Origin: Caulobacterales bacterium
GTDB lineage: Bacteria > Pseudomonadota > Alphaproteobacteria > Caulobacterales > Aquidulcibacteraceae
Assembly (NCBI GenBank): GCA_017303355.1
Contig: JAFLCU010000009.1
Span: 90,161 to 154,160 of the forward strand
Length of the DNA stretch: 64,000 nt
Reading direction: 5' to 3'
Shown here: positions 44,495 through 53,587 of the stretch, in pieces
How the letters are laid out: the number at the start of each line of letters is the position of its first letter
Position numbering within the stretch: position 1 is the first letter of the stretch
Translations under genes and position numbers: made by a program
Notes under the pieces: generated by a model
Seen by the model: the letters and a program-made list of their open reading frames with translations, nothing else
Databases searched by the model: none
Told to the model about the DNA's origin: nothing

Positions 44495-45526
44495 TTAGAC
44501 GGTTTTCAGCACGCCGATCTTGAAGGCTTGTTCGCCCGCCGCGTTGAGTTGCGCGACCACGTCGTCGGCTTTCGCCGGCTCAACGATCAGCACCATGCCG
44601 ATGCCGAGATTGAAGGTGCGGCGCATATCGGCTTCGGGCACGCCGCCCGTTGCTTGCAGCCATTCGAACACGGCGGGGCGCTGCCACGCATTCCAATCAA
44701 AATCGGCTTCCAAATGATCGGGCAGCGCGCGTGGCGTGTTTTCAACCAAGCCGCCGCCGGTGATGTGCGCTGCACCCTTGGTGAGCTTGGCGTCGAAGAT
44801 CGGCTTCAGCGCTTTGGCGTAGATGCGCGTTGGCGTCAGCAAAGCTTCGGCGAGCGTGTGGCCGGCGGCGAAGGGCGCGGGCGCGTCCCAGGCGAGGCCG
44901 GAGCGCTCGACCACTTTACGCACGAGCGAATAGCCGTTCGAGTGCGGGCCGCTGGATGCGATGCCGACGATGACGTCGCCGGCCTGCATTTCATTGATGC
45001 GCGGCAGTAGCGTGCCGCGTTCGGCGGCGCCGACCGAGAAGCCGGCGAGGTCGTAATCGCCCTTGCCATACATACCGGGCATTTCCGCCGTCTCGCCGCC
45101 CGCGAGAGCAGCCCCCGCTTGGCGGCAGCCTTCGGCGATGCCGAGCACGACCTTGGCCGCTTCCTCGGCGTTCAATTTGCCGGTGGCGTAATAGTCCAAG
45201 AACATCAGCGGTTCGGCGCCCTGCGCGGAAAGATCGTTCACGCACATGGCGACGAGATCGATGCCGACCGTCTCGTGGCGGCCGCTTTCGATGGCGATCT
45301 TGAGCTTGGTGCCGACGCCATCGGTGGTGGCCAGGAAGATCGGATCCTTGAAGCCGGCGGCCTTGGGGTCGAACACGGCGGCGAATCCGCCCAGAGCAGC
45401 CTCGGCGCCGGGCCGGGCTGTGGATTTCGCTGCCGGCTTAATCAGGTCGACAAGGCGCGCGCCCTCGTCGATATCGACGCCAGCGTCGCGGTAGGTCAGG
45501 CCGTTGGTTCCGGAGGTGTTGGTCAA
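44495..45526 (-). CDS. purM: Phosphoribosylformylglycinamidine cyclo-ligase (AIR synthetase)
   Basis: A 343-residue ATP-dependent enzyme making aminoimidazole ribotide. I set the start at TTG 45526 ([20 protein letters not shown]), since no ATG or GTG stands near the conserved TYRDAGVDI start and the length then matches the family. The signature blocks [58 protein letters not shown] and [13 protein letters not shown] are all present. It diverges from the DUF2066 gene and leads into purN. Confidence 0.95.
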   Translation of the reverse strand: MTNTSGTNGLTYRDAGVDIDEGARLVDLIKPAAKSTARPGAEAALGGFAAVFDPKAAGFKDPIFLATTDGVGTKLKIAIESGRHETVGIDLVAMCVNDLSAQGAEPLMFLDYYATGKLNAEEAAKVVLGIAEGCRQAGAALAGGETAEMPGMYGKGDYDLAGFSVGAAERGTLLPRINEMQAGDVIVGIASSGPHSNGYSLVRKVVERSGLAWDAPAPFAAGHTLAEALLTPTRIYAKALKPIFDAKLTKGAAHITGGGLVENTPRALPDHLEADFDWNAWQRPAVFEWLQATGGVPEADMRRTFNLGIGMVLIVEPAKADDVVAQLNAAGEQAFKIGVLKTV

Positions 45527-45613
45527 TTGATGAGTCCAGATGCCGCCACATTGATAGGCGATTCCGCGCCGGGTAAGTTTATCTATCCCCGTAGCGCGCA
45601 ACGAGGTACCGCA

Positions 45614-46684
45614 ATGAAAGCCAATCCCTTGGCCGCCATCGCCGCCTTTTTCCTGGCGGCCTTGTGCGCGTTCGCGCCTGGGCTCGCAAGCGCCCAGGGG
45701 CGCGACAATGTTTACGCCGTGGCCGGCGTGCGGGTTGACGAGACCGCCGCCAACGCGGCCGCCGCCCAGCAAGCCGGCTTTGCCGCCGCGCAGCGGATCG
45801 GCTTCGAGCGGCTGGTGCGTCGCGTGACTGTGCCGGCCGAACTGGTGGCGCGGGGCATGCCTGTCGCCGAGGGCGCAGCGCTGGATCGCTTGGTGCTGAG
45901 CGTCGATGTCGAGGAAGAGCGCCGCTCGGGCACCCGATACATTGGCCGCCTCGCTGTGCGCTTTGATCCGGCAGGGGTTCAAGCGCTGTTGCGCCAGCAC
46001 GGCCTCACAATTGTCGATACCCGCACCGCCCCGGTGCTGATCGCGCCGGTCATGGCTTCCGGCTCGTTGGAAGAAACGGCCGCACTCTGGCGCGAGGTTT
46101 GGACGCAAGGCGGTTTTGGCGATGAACTCGTGCCGCTCTCGGTTGCGCCGGAGGGCCTGCAGGGCGCGCCAGCGTGGGACGTGGCGGCGCCGTTCGCGCA
46201 AGCCAACGCCGCCGCCAGCGTCGTGTACGCCACACTGCGCGTGCAGGGCGCGACCGCCACCGCAAGCCTGGTTGAGGTCGGCGCCAATGTCCGGCGTGAT
46301 CGCGGCGAGGTTTCAGCCCGCGTGAACGGCACGGACGCCACCGCGCTGCGCGCCGCTCTTGCCTCGCTGGCCGATCAAGCCAGCACGCGCATTCAGGACG
46401 AATGGAAGACGCGCGCATCCACAGGTGGCTCGCAGCGTTCGCGTATCTCCGCCTCCGCGCTCTATCAGGACCAACGTCAGTGGGAGCGTATCAAGGACGC
46501 GCTCGAAGGCGCCGCTGCGACGTTGATTTCCGAAATCCGTATCGAGGCGGTCGGTCGCCAAGGCGCGCTCGTCTCGTTCTCGTTCGTCGGCGATCAGAAC
46601 CAATTGGCGGCTGAACTGAATCGCCGCGGCGTTCGTCTCGAAAACGGGCCGCAGGGCCAGACCCTGCGCGTCACCGGGAGGTAG
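45614..46684 (+). CDS. DUF2066 secreted protein
   Basis: A 356-residue protein with a signal peptide ([20 protein letters not shown], cleavage after LASAQ). The start at 45614 follows ACGAGGTA. The mature part has [20 protein letters not shown] and [17 protein letters not shown], the DUF2066 signature, then a second domain repeating a similar beta-alpha pattern (about residues 250-350). The function is unknown; it is presumably periplasmic. It sits 10 bases before hda. Confidence 0.85.
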   Translation: MKANPLAAIAAFFLAALCAFAPGLASAQGRDNVYAVAGVRVDETAANAAAAQQAGFAAAQRIGFERLVRRVTVPAELVARGMPVAEGAALDRLVLSVDVEEERRSGTRYIGRLAVRFDPAGVQALLRQHGLTIVDTRTAPVLIAPVMASGSLEETAALWREVWTQGGFGDELVPLSVAPEGLQGAPAWDVAAPFAQANAAASVVYATLRVQGATATASLVEVGANVRRDRGEVSARVNGTDATALRAALASLADQASTRIQDEWKTRASTGGSQRSRISASALYQDQRQWERIKDALEGAAATLISEIRIEAVGRQGALVSFSFVGDQNQLAAELNRRGVRLENGPQGQTLRVTGR

Positions 46685-46694
46685 CTCGGGCCGC

Positions 46695-47384
46695 ATGCAG
46701 CAGCCGCGCCTGTTTGAGTTCCGTATGGGCGAGCGATCGCCCGATACGTTGGTTGTGGCGGAAGCAAATCGCGACGCGGCGCGCTTGTTGACGGGCTGGC
46801 GCGCCTGGCCTGGAAACGCGCTGGCTCTCATTGGGCCGCCGGGCTCCGGCAAGACGCATATAGCGCTGGCTTGGTTGCTCGAAGCGGGCGCCCGCCAACT
46901 CTCCCCTCTCGCAAGCCCTGATGAGGGCGCGCGCGCATTTCAGGACGCGGGAGGCCGCCTGGTGCTCGATGACGTGGATCGCGCCCGGGACGAGACCATG
47001 CTCTGGCGCGTGCTCGACCTCGCCAAGCGCGAAGGCGGGGCGATGTTGCTTGTGGGCGAGACTGGGCCCGCGACTTGGCCCGTGGCTATCCCCGATCTGC
47101 GCTCGCGGCTGGCGGCGCTGCCGGTGGCCCGTCTCGGCGAGCCCGACGAGGCGCTGATGGATGTCGTTTTGCGCCGCATATGTCGCGAACAATTCATTCA
47201 ATTGAGCGATGATGCGGCCAAGTTCCTCGTGCGGCGGCTGCCGCGCACATTCGAGGCCGCACGCCAATGGGCGGCGGCTCTCGATGAAGAACTTGAGCGC
47301 GGAGCCCGCCCCGTTAGCCTAAAATTGGCGCGGAAGGCGTATGAAAGGGCCCGCGTGGGTTGGGGTGAGGCTGGAGACGGTTAA
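46695..47384 (+). CDS. hdaA: DnaA-related replication inactivator HdaA
   Basis: A 229-residue AAA+ protein lacking the DnaA DNA-binding domain. The Walker A is GPPGSGKTH (47-55), with Walker B VLDDVDRA. The C-terminal sensor region is FLVRRLPRTFEAARQWAAAL. The N-terminus (MQQPRLFEF) could be the sliding-clamp-binding peptide seen in Hda proteins. With the clamp it should stimulate ATP hydrolysis by DnaA after initiation. Placement beside ppk and ppx is conserved in caulobacteria. P-loop and size support it well. Confidence 0.88.
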   Translation: MQQPRLFEFRMGERSPDTLVVAEANRDAARLLTGWRAWPGNALALIGPPGSGKTHIALAWLLEAGARQLSPLASPDEGARAFQDAGGRLVLDDVDRARDETMLWRVLDLAKREGGAMLLVGETGPATWPVAIPDLRSRLAALPVARLGEPDEALMDVVLRRICREQFIQLSDDAAKFLVRRLPRTFEAARQWAAALDEELERGARPVSLKLARKAYERARVGWGEAGDG

Positions 47385-47387
47385 CAG

Positions 47388-49595
47388 ATGACGAAGACGC
47401 GCAAGAACTCGCGCGCGCCGGCTCAGAAGAAGCCGATGCTGAAAAGCCCGCAGCGTTTCATCAATCGCGAGCTCTCGTGGCTCGCGTTCAACACGCGCGT
47501 GTTGGAAGAGGCGGAGAACCCTCATCACCCATTGCTGGAGCGCCTGCGCTTCCTTTCAATCTCCGCCTCGAACCTTGATGAATTCTATATGGTGCGCGTC
47601 GCGGGCCTGCATGAGCAGGTGAAGGTCGGCGCCTCGATCCTCAGCCAAGACGGATTAACGCCAGCCGAGCAATTGGCGCGTATCCATGCGGCCGCGGCTG
47701 AGTTGATGACGCGCCAACAGGAGCGTTGGCGGGCGCTGCGCGCGGAGATGCGCACCGCTGGCATCTCCGTGCTCGATCCTGAAGAATTGTCGGATGAAGA
47801 GCGGAAGTTTCTTCGCGCGCTGTTCATGACCGAGGTGTTCCCGTTATTGACGCCGCTCGCCGTGGACCCTGCGCACCCGTTTCCCTTTATTCCGAACCTT
47901 GGATTCGCCATCGCGCTCAAACTGAAGCGCAAGGGCGATGGCCGCATGCTCAACGCGCTGGTGCCGGCGCCGAGCCAGGTGACGCGCTTTATCGACGTCA
48001 CGCTCGCGCATCCGCAGACCGATCTCGAGCCGGGCGAGCGCCCGCAGCGCCGCTACATCACGCTCGAAAACACGATTATGCTGTTCCTGGATGAGCTGTT
48101 CCCGGGCTACAGCGTCGAAGCGCAGGGCGCGTTTCGCGTGGTGCGCGACAGCGACATTGAAATCCAGGAAGAAGCCGAAGATCTTGTGCGCGAGTTCGAG
48201 GCGCGCCTGAAAGAGCGCCGCTTGGGCGATATCGTGCGTCTCAAGATCGAAGCGCATATGCCCGAAGATCTCCGCGCCTTCATTATTCGCGAGCAGGAAG
48301 CCGACCCGCGAGATGTCGTGATCGTGGAAGGCATGCTTGGCTTGGCTGCACTTTCGGCACTGGTCAGTGAAGAGCGCCCCGACCTGAAATTCCCGCGCTA
48401 CGAACCGCGCTTTCCGGAACGCATCAAGGATTTCGGCGGCGATTCATTCGCCGCGATCCGCGCCAAGGACATTCTGGTGCACCACCCGTTCGAGTCGTTT
48501 GACTCGGTGGTGCAATTCGTTCGCCAGGCGGCGGCTGATCCATCCGTGGTGGCGATCAAGCAGACGCTTTACCGGACATCGAAAGATTCGCCGATCGTCG
48601 CCGCGCTCGTTGCGGCGGCCGAAGCCGGCAAGAACGTCACGGCGTTGATCGAGCTGAAGGCGCGCTTTGATGAAGAGGCGAACCTAAAACTGGCGCAAAC
48701 GCTCGAGCGCGCCGGCGCGTCGGTGGTGTACGGATTTATCGACTATAAAACGCACGCGAAGGTGAGCCTCGTCGTGCGTCGCGAGCCAGAGGGTTTGCGC
48801 ACCTACACGCACTTCGGCACGGGCAATTATCACCCGATCACGGCGCGGGTTTATACTGACCTATCGCTGTTCACCTGCGACCCAGCATTGGGGCGCGATG
48901 CGGGCCGACTGTTCAATTTCGTCACCGGTTATGCGCGGCCCGCGCAGCTTGAGAAGATCGCCATGTCGCCCGTTAACGCGAAGGCGACATTGCTGCAGCT
49001 GATCGAGGACGAGATCGCGCATGCGCGCGCCGGTCGCGACGGCGCCATCTGGGCCAAGCTCAACGCGCTGGTGCATCCCGAGATCATCGACGCGCTGTAT
49101 CGCGCCTCGAACGAAGGCGTGAAGATCGATCTGATCGTGCGCGGCATCTGCTGCCTGCGGCCGGGCGTGCCCGGCATGTCCGAGAACATTCGGGTGAAAT
49201 CGATAGTGGGGCGCTTCTTGGAGCACGCCCGCATCGTCTGTTTCGGCAATGGAGCGAAATTGCCTAATCCGAAGGCTAAGGTCTTCCTGACCTCGGCGGA
49301 CTGGATGCCCAGGAACCTGGAGCGGCGGGTTGAGGTCATGTGTCCGGTTGAAAACCCGACGGTTCACCAGCAAGTACTCGACCAAATCATGGTCGCGAAC
49401 CTCAACGATGAGGCGCAGTCCTGGTATATGGATCAGGACGGGGTATTTAAGCGGGTCGATGTTTCCAAGCTGCCTGACGAACCGTTTAGTGCGCACCTTT
49501 ATTTCATGCGCAACCCGAGCCTCTCGGGTCGAGGGCGCTCGGGCAAGGGCGATGCGCCGGCCGCTTTCGACCATATCGGCGCGCGCACCAGCTAG
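47388..49595 (+). CDS. ppk: Polyphosphate kinase 1
   Basis: A 735-residue enzyme that polymerises ATP gamma-phosphate into polyphosphate. The N-domain starts [20 protein letters not shown]. The phospholipase D-like active sites are visible: the autophosphorylated His in [15 protein letters not shown] and the second His in [36 protein letters not shown] is also canonical. It lies 3 bases after hda and 15 bases before ppx, the classic polyphosphate pair. Confidence 0.97.
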   Translation: MTKTRKNSRAPAQKKPMLKSPQRFINRELSWLAFNTRVLEEAENPHHPLLERLRFLSISASNLDEFYMVRVAGLHEQVKVGASILSQDGLTPAEQLARIHAAAAELMTRQQERWRALRAEMRTAGISVLDPEELSDEERKFLRALFMTEVFPLLTPLAVDPAHPFPFIPNLGFAIALKLKRKGDGRMLNALVPAPSQVTRFIDVTLAHPQTDLEPGERPQRRYITLENTIMLFLDELFPGYSVEAQGAFRVVRDSDIEIQEEAEDLVREFEARLKERRLGDIVRLKIEAHMPEDLRAFIIREQEADPRDVVIVEGMLGLAALSALVSEERPDLKFPRYEPRFPERIKDFGGDSFAAIRAKDILVHHPFESFDSVVQFVRQAAADPSVVAIKQTLYRTSKDSPIVAALVAAAEAGKNVTALIELKARFDEEANLKLAQTLERAGASVVYGFIDYKTHAKVSLVVRREPEGLRTYTHFGTGNYHPITARVYTDLSLFTCDPALGRDAGRLFNFVTGYARPAQLEKIAMSPVNAKATLLQLIEDEIAHARAGRDGAIWAKLNALVHPEIIDALYRASNEGVKIDLIVRGICCLRPGVPGMSENIRVKSIVGRFLEHARIVCFGNGAKLPNPKAKVFLTSADWMPRNLERRVEVMCPVENPTVHQQVLDQIMVANLNDEAQSWYMDQDGVFKRVDVSKLPDEPFSAHLYFMRNPSLSGRGRSGKGDAPAAFDHIGARTS

Positions 49596-49610
49596 CCTGG
49601 ATCATAGGCC

Positions 49611-51107
49611 ATGAGCCGCGCGACGCTTCGCGAAGGCCAGGAAGCCGCGGTCATCGACATCGGCTCGAACTCAGTGCGCCTGGTGATCTATCGCATCGAC
49701 GGCCGCGCGATGACGCCGCTGCTGAACGAGAAGGTCATGGCCGGCCTCGGTCGCGATCTTTCGCGAACCGGCGAACTCTCCAAGGATGGCGTGGAAGCGG
49801 CGTTGCGCGCGTTGCGGCGCTTCTCGACGCTGATTGAAGCGCAAGGCGTCCGCAGTGTGTTCGCAGTGGGGACGGCCGCTGTGCGCGACGCCAGCGACGG
49901 CAAAGCTTTCGCCGCGCGCGTGCAGGAAGAAACTGGCATCGCCATGCGCATTCTCGATGGCGCCGACGAAGCGCGTTTGTCCGCGCTCGGTGTGAGCGCC
50001 GGCGTCGCGAACGCCAAGGGCATCGTCGGCGACCTTGGCGGGGCGAGTCTTGAACTGGTCGAGGTCGGCCCCAAGGGCGTGGGGCGCGGCGAGACATTTC
50101 CGCTCGGCCCGCTCACGCTTTCGGATGACAAAGAGTTCGATTACGGCCGCGTCAGCGGCCGCGTGGCGAATGTGCTCGAAGACTCGCGTGTGCTTGGGAA
50201 GCGCGGCGGTGATTTCTATGCGGTGGGCGGCGCTTGGCGTGCGTTGGGGCGCATCGATATCGCGCTCTCCAATCATCCTTTGGGCGTGCTGCATTTGCAT
50301 GAGATGAGCCGTTCCGAAGTGCTCAAGGTCGCGGATGTTGTGCGCAAGCAAAGCAAGCGCTCGCTGGAAAAGCTCGAAGAAGCGGCGGCGAAGCGGGCGG
50401 ATAGCCTGCCTTACGCGGCCGTCGTGCTTGAACGGGTGATGCTCGCCGGTCAGTTCGACCGTGTGGTTCTTTCAGCGCTCGGCGTGCGCGAGGGCGTGCT
50501 TGTTGAGCGCATGAGCGAGGAAGCGCTCAAGGACGATCCATTGATCGCATCCTGTGAGGCGCTGGCGGGGCGCCTCTCCCGCACGCGGACGTTCGGCCGG
50601 GCGCTTGAGCAATGGATCGCGCCGGCTTTTGCGCGAACCGATTTTGTCTTTGCGGAGCACCGTGAGCGCGCGTTGCGTGGCGCGGCGGCGCGCCTTGCGG
50701 ACGTTGGCGGGCCATTGCATCCCGATCAGCGCGTGGAGATCATGTTTGATCTCATCCTGCGCGCCCCGCTCGTGGCCATCAGCCATCCCGAGCGTGCATT
50801 CTTGGCAGCCGCCATTCACCACCGCTACACTAAAGCTCAGCCACGCCATGCCGAGGCGTATTTACGCCTGTTGGACGAAGACCACCAAAATGCGGCTGCG
50901 GCGCTGGGCGCGGCGCTCCGTCTTGGCGCTGACCTCTCGGGCCGGAGCGAGGCTTTGCTCAGCGCTTTTGAGCTGAGCGCGGTTGACGGCAAGCTGCTGC
51001 TTCGGGTGAAGAAGAAGGCGGCGCATCTTTTCACGGAGACGGCGCAGCGGCGTTTGGACTACGCCGCCGCCGCCCTCGGCCTGGTATCGGAGACGAAGAT
51101 CACATGA
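49611..51107 (+). CDS. ppx: Exopolyphosphatase (Ppx/GppA family)
   Basis: A 498-residue hydrolase of the actin-like ASKHA fold. The phosphate loop AVIDIGSNSVRLVIY and VFAVGTAAVRDASDG, the second loop IVGDLGGASLELVEVG, and the YAVGGAWRALGRID segment identify it. It removes terminal phosphate from polyphosphate and perhaps from pppGpp. Its C-terminal half carries the HD-like helical region (HHRYTKAQPRHAEAYLRLLD). It overlaps DUF3297 by ATGA. Confidence 0.95.
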   Translation: MSRATLREGQEAAVIDIGSNSVRLVIYRIDGRAMTPLLNEKVMAGLGRDLSRTGELSKDGVEAALRALRRFSTLIEAQGVRSVFAVGTAAVRDASDGKAFAARVQEETGIAMRILDGADEARLSALGVSAGVANAKGIVGDLGGASLELVEVGPKGVGRGETFPLGPLTLSDDKEFDYGRVSGRVANVLEDSRVLGKRGGDFYAVGGAWRALGRIDIALSNHPLGVLHLHEMSRSEVLKVADVVRKQSKRSLEKLEEAAAKRADSLPYAAVVLERVMLAGQFDRVVLSALGVREGVLVERMSEEALKDDPLIASCEALAGRLSRTRTFGRALEQWIAPAFARTDFVFAEHRERALRGAAARLADVGGPLHPDQRVEIMFDLILRAPLVAISHPERAFLAAAIHHRYTKAQPRHAEAYLRLLDEDHQNAAAALGAALRLGADLSGRSEALLSAFELSAVDGKLLLRVKKKAAHLFTETAQRRLDYAAAALGLVSETKIT

Positions 51108-51352
51108 GCGACACCCCGCCCGACCGCCTTGCTGTCGATCCAGACAGCCCGCACTACAACGCCGACGTACTGGAGCGCGGCGTCGGCATTCGATTCAATG
51201 GCAATGAGAAAACCAACGTCGAGGAATATTGTGTCTCCGAAGGCTGGGTGCGCCTGGCCGTGGGTAAGACGCTGGATCGGCGCGGCAAGCAGTTGACGAT
51301 CAAATATTCCGGCAAGGTCGAGCCGTATTTCCAAGATATTCCCAAGGAATAG
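51104..51352 (+). CDS. DUF3297 family protein (82 aa)
   Basis: An 82-residue cytoplasmic protein: LPDRLAVDPDSPHY-type start (here PPDRLAVDPDSPHYNADVLE), RGVGIRFNGNEKTNVEEYC, ending KYSGKVEPYFQDIPKE. This is the DUF3297 family, widespread and short, of unknown function. The start overlaps the ppx stop by four bases. Confidence 0.9.
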   Translation: MSDTPPDRLAVDPDSPHYNADVLERGVGIRFNGNEKTNVEEYCVSEGWVRLAVGKTLDRRGKQLTIKYSGKVEPYFQDIPKE

Positions 51353-51435
51353 CCAGCTCGCGCCACAGGCGAGAGGGAAACGCGCGCCTCGTGCGCCTGC
51401 CTATGCTATGCCTTGTCGCTCGAGGCGAGGTTGGC

Positions 51436-53478
51436 GTGACCGAGGAAATTGGTTCCCGAAAGCTGGCGGCGATCATGTCGATCGACATCGCTGGCTATTC
51501 GGCCATGACCGAACAGGATGAGTCACAAGCGATCGCGCTTGTGGCGCGCGTGCGCGAAGCGCTTGAAGGTGCTGCGCTCGTTCATGGCGGACGCATCTTC
51601 AACACCGCCGGCGACGGCTTCATGCTGGAATTCTGCAGCGCGGCCGGCGCGCTGGGCGCCGCTGAATTGCTGTGGGACGGCGTTGAGCGCGCGAGCGTCC
51701 GAGTCGGCGTCCACATCGGCGACGTGCTGATGACGGCGACCGGCGATCTGCTCGGCCACAGCGTGAACGTGGCTGCGCGATTGCAGCAATTGGCGCAGCC
51801 TGGCGCGGTGATGGTGTCGATGGATGTGCGGCGCGCCGTGCGCGGCAAGCTGGCGCAGCGCCTGCATCCGGCCGGGTCGGCGCAACTCGATAAAATGAGC
51901 GAGACGATCGATGTCTTCACGCTTGAGGACGCGACGCTCGCGAAAATCCGCGTAAGAAAGCCGGAGCCCGTCCTCGCGGTCTTGCCGTTCGACAACGAGA
52001 GTGACGCGGCGGAGATGGATTATTTCTCCGAAGGCGTCGCCGACGAGATCATCCTGACGCTGCTGCGCCAATCCAGTGTGAAAGTGATCGGCCGCACATC
52101 CGCGTTTCAGTTCAAGGGCGATCGAAAGAACGAGGCGGCGGCGGCCTTGAAGGCGTCGCATGTTCTGGACGGCGCCGTGCGCTGCAGCGGTGAACGCTTG
52201 CGTGTCGGCGTGCAATTAATCGACGCAGCCACGGGCGTGGCGCTGTGGAGTGAGCGTTATGATGGCGATCGCCGCGACGCCTTCACGCTGGAAGATGAAA
52301 TCGCGGCGAAGGTGGCTGGATCCTTGCGCCGCTCGCTCAGCCAATCGGGTCGCTCGGCGCTGGCGATCGATCCTGCGGCCTATGAACTCTATCTGCGCGC
52401 GCGCCAGATCTGGCTGATGATGAGCGACGTGGAGGAGGATCAGGCCTCCATGCTGCTGGAGCGCTGCGTGGAGTTGGCGCCCGATTTCGCCGACGGATGG
52501 GCGACGCTTGCGAGCGTGCGCGCGCTGCTGTTGCCGCGCGACCGCGATATGATCGGCGAGCCCGCGCACGATGCGGCGATGTTCGCGGCCAAGCGGGCGC
52601 TGGCGCTTGATCCGGAATGCGCGCAAGGCTTCGCGGCGCTCTCGCTGCTGAAGCCGGCATTCGCCGATCATGCCGAAAAGCTCGCCTTGGTAAACCAAGC
52701 GCTGAAGCATACGCCGAACGATTCCTCGCTCCACGTCGCGCGCGCGGCGTGGCTCTACGGCGTCGGGCGGTTGAAGGATGCAGGCAAGGCGCTGGAGACG
52801 GCGAGCCTGCTTGATCCGTTAGGTCCCGCGGTTGAGGGCTTGCGCGCCAGCCTCATGACTGCGCGTGGAGACACGGAAACGGCGCTGGAGATCATCACGC
52901 CCGCCTGGCGGCGATGGCCGGATTCGCCGTTCCTCTGGTACGTCATGTGGGCGACGCTGTGCGCGTCCGGCCGATTGAGTGAGGCGGCGGCCTTAGCGGA
53001 GCCCGGAGCGCATCCAAGACGCGGCGTCACCGCGCGCGATGTGGCGGTGCTGCGAAACTACGTGTCCATCCTTCGCTTGTCCGATGCGCAATGTCGCGCG
53101 GCGTGCAGCGAGTTGCTGGCTGAACTCGCGGCGGCGGAAGGGCCGCTTGCGTTGTCGTCGTGCATCTTTGCGGCCGGAAATGGCTGCATGGATCAAGCGT
53201 TCGAGGTGCTCGAAGCAGCCCTCGATATGGGACGTGGGCTGAAGCCCGACAACCATGAGGGCTTCGGCATGGCGCGCGCGCAATCTCCACTACAAGTGTT
53301 CGTCCGCGCGGGCGGCGAATCAATTGCGCGCAGCGAACGCTTTCCCGCGCTCTGCGCCCGGCTTGGCCTCGCGCAATATTGGCTGGAAACCAAGAAATGG
53401 CCCGATTGCGCGGCGGAGGCGCCGTACGATTTCAAGGCCGCGTGCGCCGCCGCTGTCGCCGCTTTGCCACGGCGATGA
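51436..53478 (+). CDS. Class III nucleotide cyclase with TolB-like and TPR regions
   Basis: A 680-residue protein read from GTG 51436 (VTEEIGSRKLAAIMSIDIAG), behind GAGGCGAGG; a GTG 15 codons earlier lacks a site. Residues 10-170 form the cyclase domain. Metal-binding Asp17 and Asp60 (NTAGDGFML) and the transition-state pair Asn111 and Arg115 (HSVNVAARL) are present, so catalysis is likely. The substrate-selecting Lys is Asn56, and the Asp is replaced near His108, unlike classical adenylate cyclases. Residues 177-300 are TolB-like (VLAVLPFDNESDAAEMDYFS, EGVADEIILTLLRQ). The rest looks like TPR helices. Cytoplasmic; product cAMP is probable. Confidence 0.88.
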   Translation: MTEEIGSRKLAAIMSIDIAGYSAMTEQDESQAIALVARVREALEGAALVHGGRIFNTAGDGFMLEFCSAAGALGAAELLWDGVERASVRVGVHIGDVLMTATGDLLGHSVNVAARLQQLAQPGAVMVSMDVRRAVRGKLAQRLHPAGSAQLDKMSETIDVFTLEDATLAKIRVRKPEPVLAVLPFDNESDAAEMDYFSEGVADEIILTLLRQSSVKVIGRTSAFQFKGDRKNEAAAALKASHVLDGAVRCSGERLRVGVQLIDAATGVALWSERYDGDRRDAFTLEDEIAAKVAGSLRRSLSQSGRSALAIDPAAYELYLRARQIWLMMSDVEEDQASMLLERCVELAPDFADGWATLASVRALLLPRDRDMIGEPAHDAAMFAAKRALALDPECAQGFAALSLLKPAFADHAEKLALVNQALKHTPNDSSLHVARAAWLYGVGRLKDAGKALETASLLDPLGPAVEGLRASLMTARGDTETALEIITPAWRRWPDSPFLWYVMWATLCASGRLSEAAALAEPGAHPRRGVTARDVAVLRNYVSILRLSDAQCRAACSELLAELAAAEGPLALSSCIFAAGNGCMDQAFEVLEAALDMGRGLKPDNHEGFGMARAQSPLQVFVRAGGESIARSERFPALCARLGLAQYWLETKKWPDCAAEAPYDFKAACAAAVAALPRR

Positions 53479-53587
53479 GAGGCGTGCGCGCGCGCCGCCA
53501 ATTTGACGAGTCCATCACATAAGTGAAGCCTAACTGTCATAGACCGCCACTAAAGCCCGGCGCGCTGCAAAGCGAAGGGGCTTGTCC

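Noticed and set aside
53503..53540. TTGACG as a -35 element for the acidic TonB receptor
   Set aside because: No -10-like hexamer at acceptable spacing; a chance hexamer cannot be excluded.
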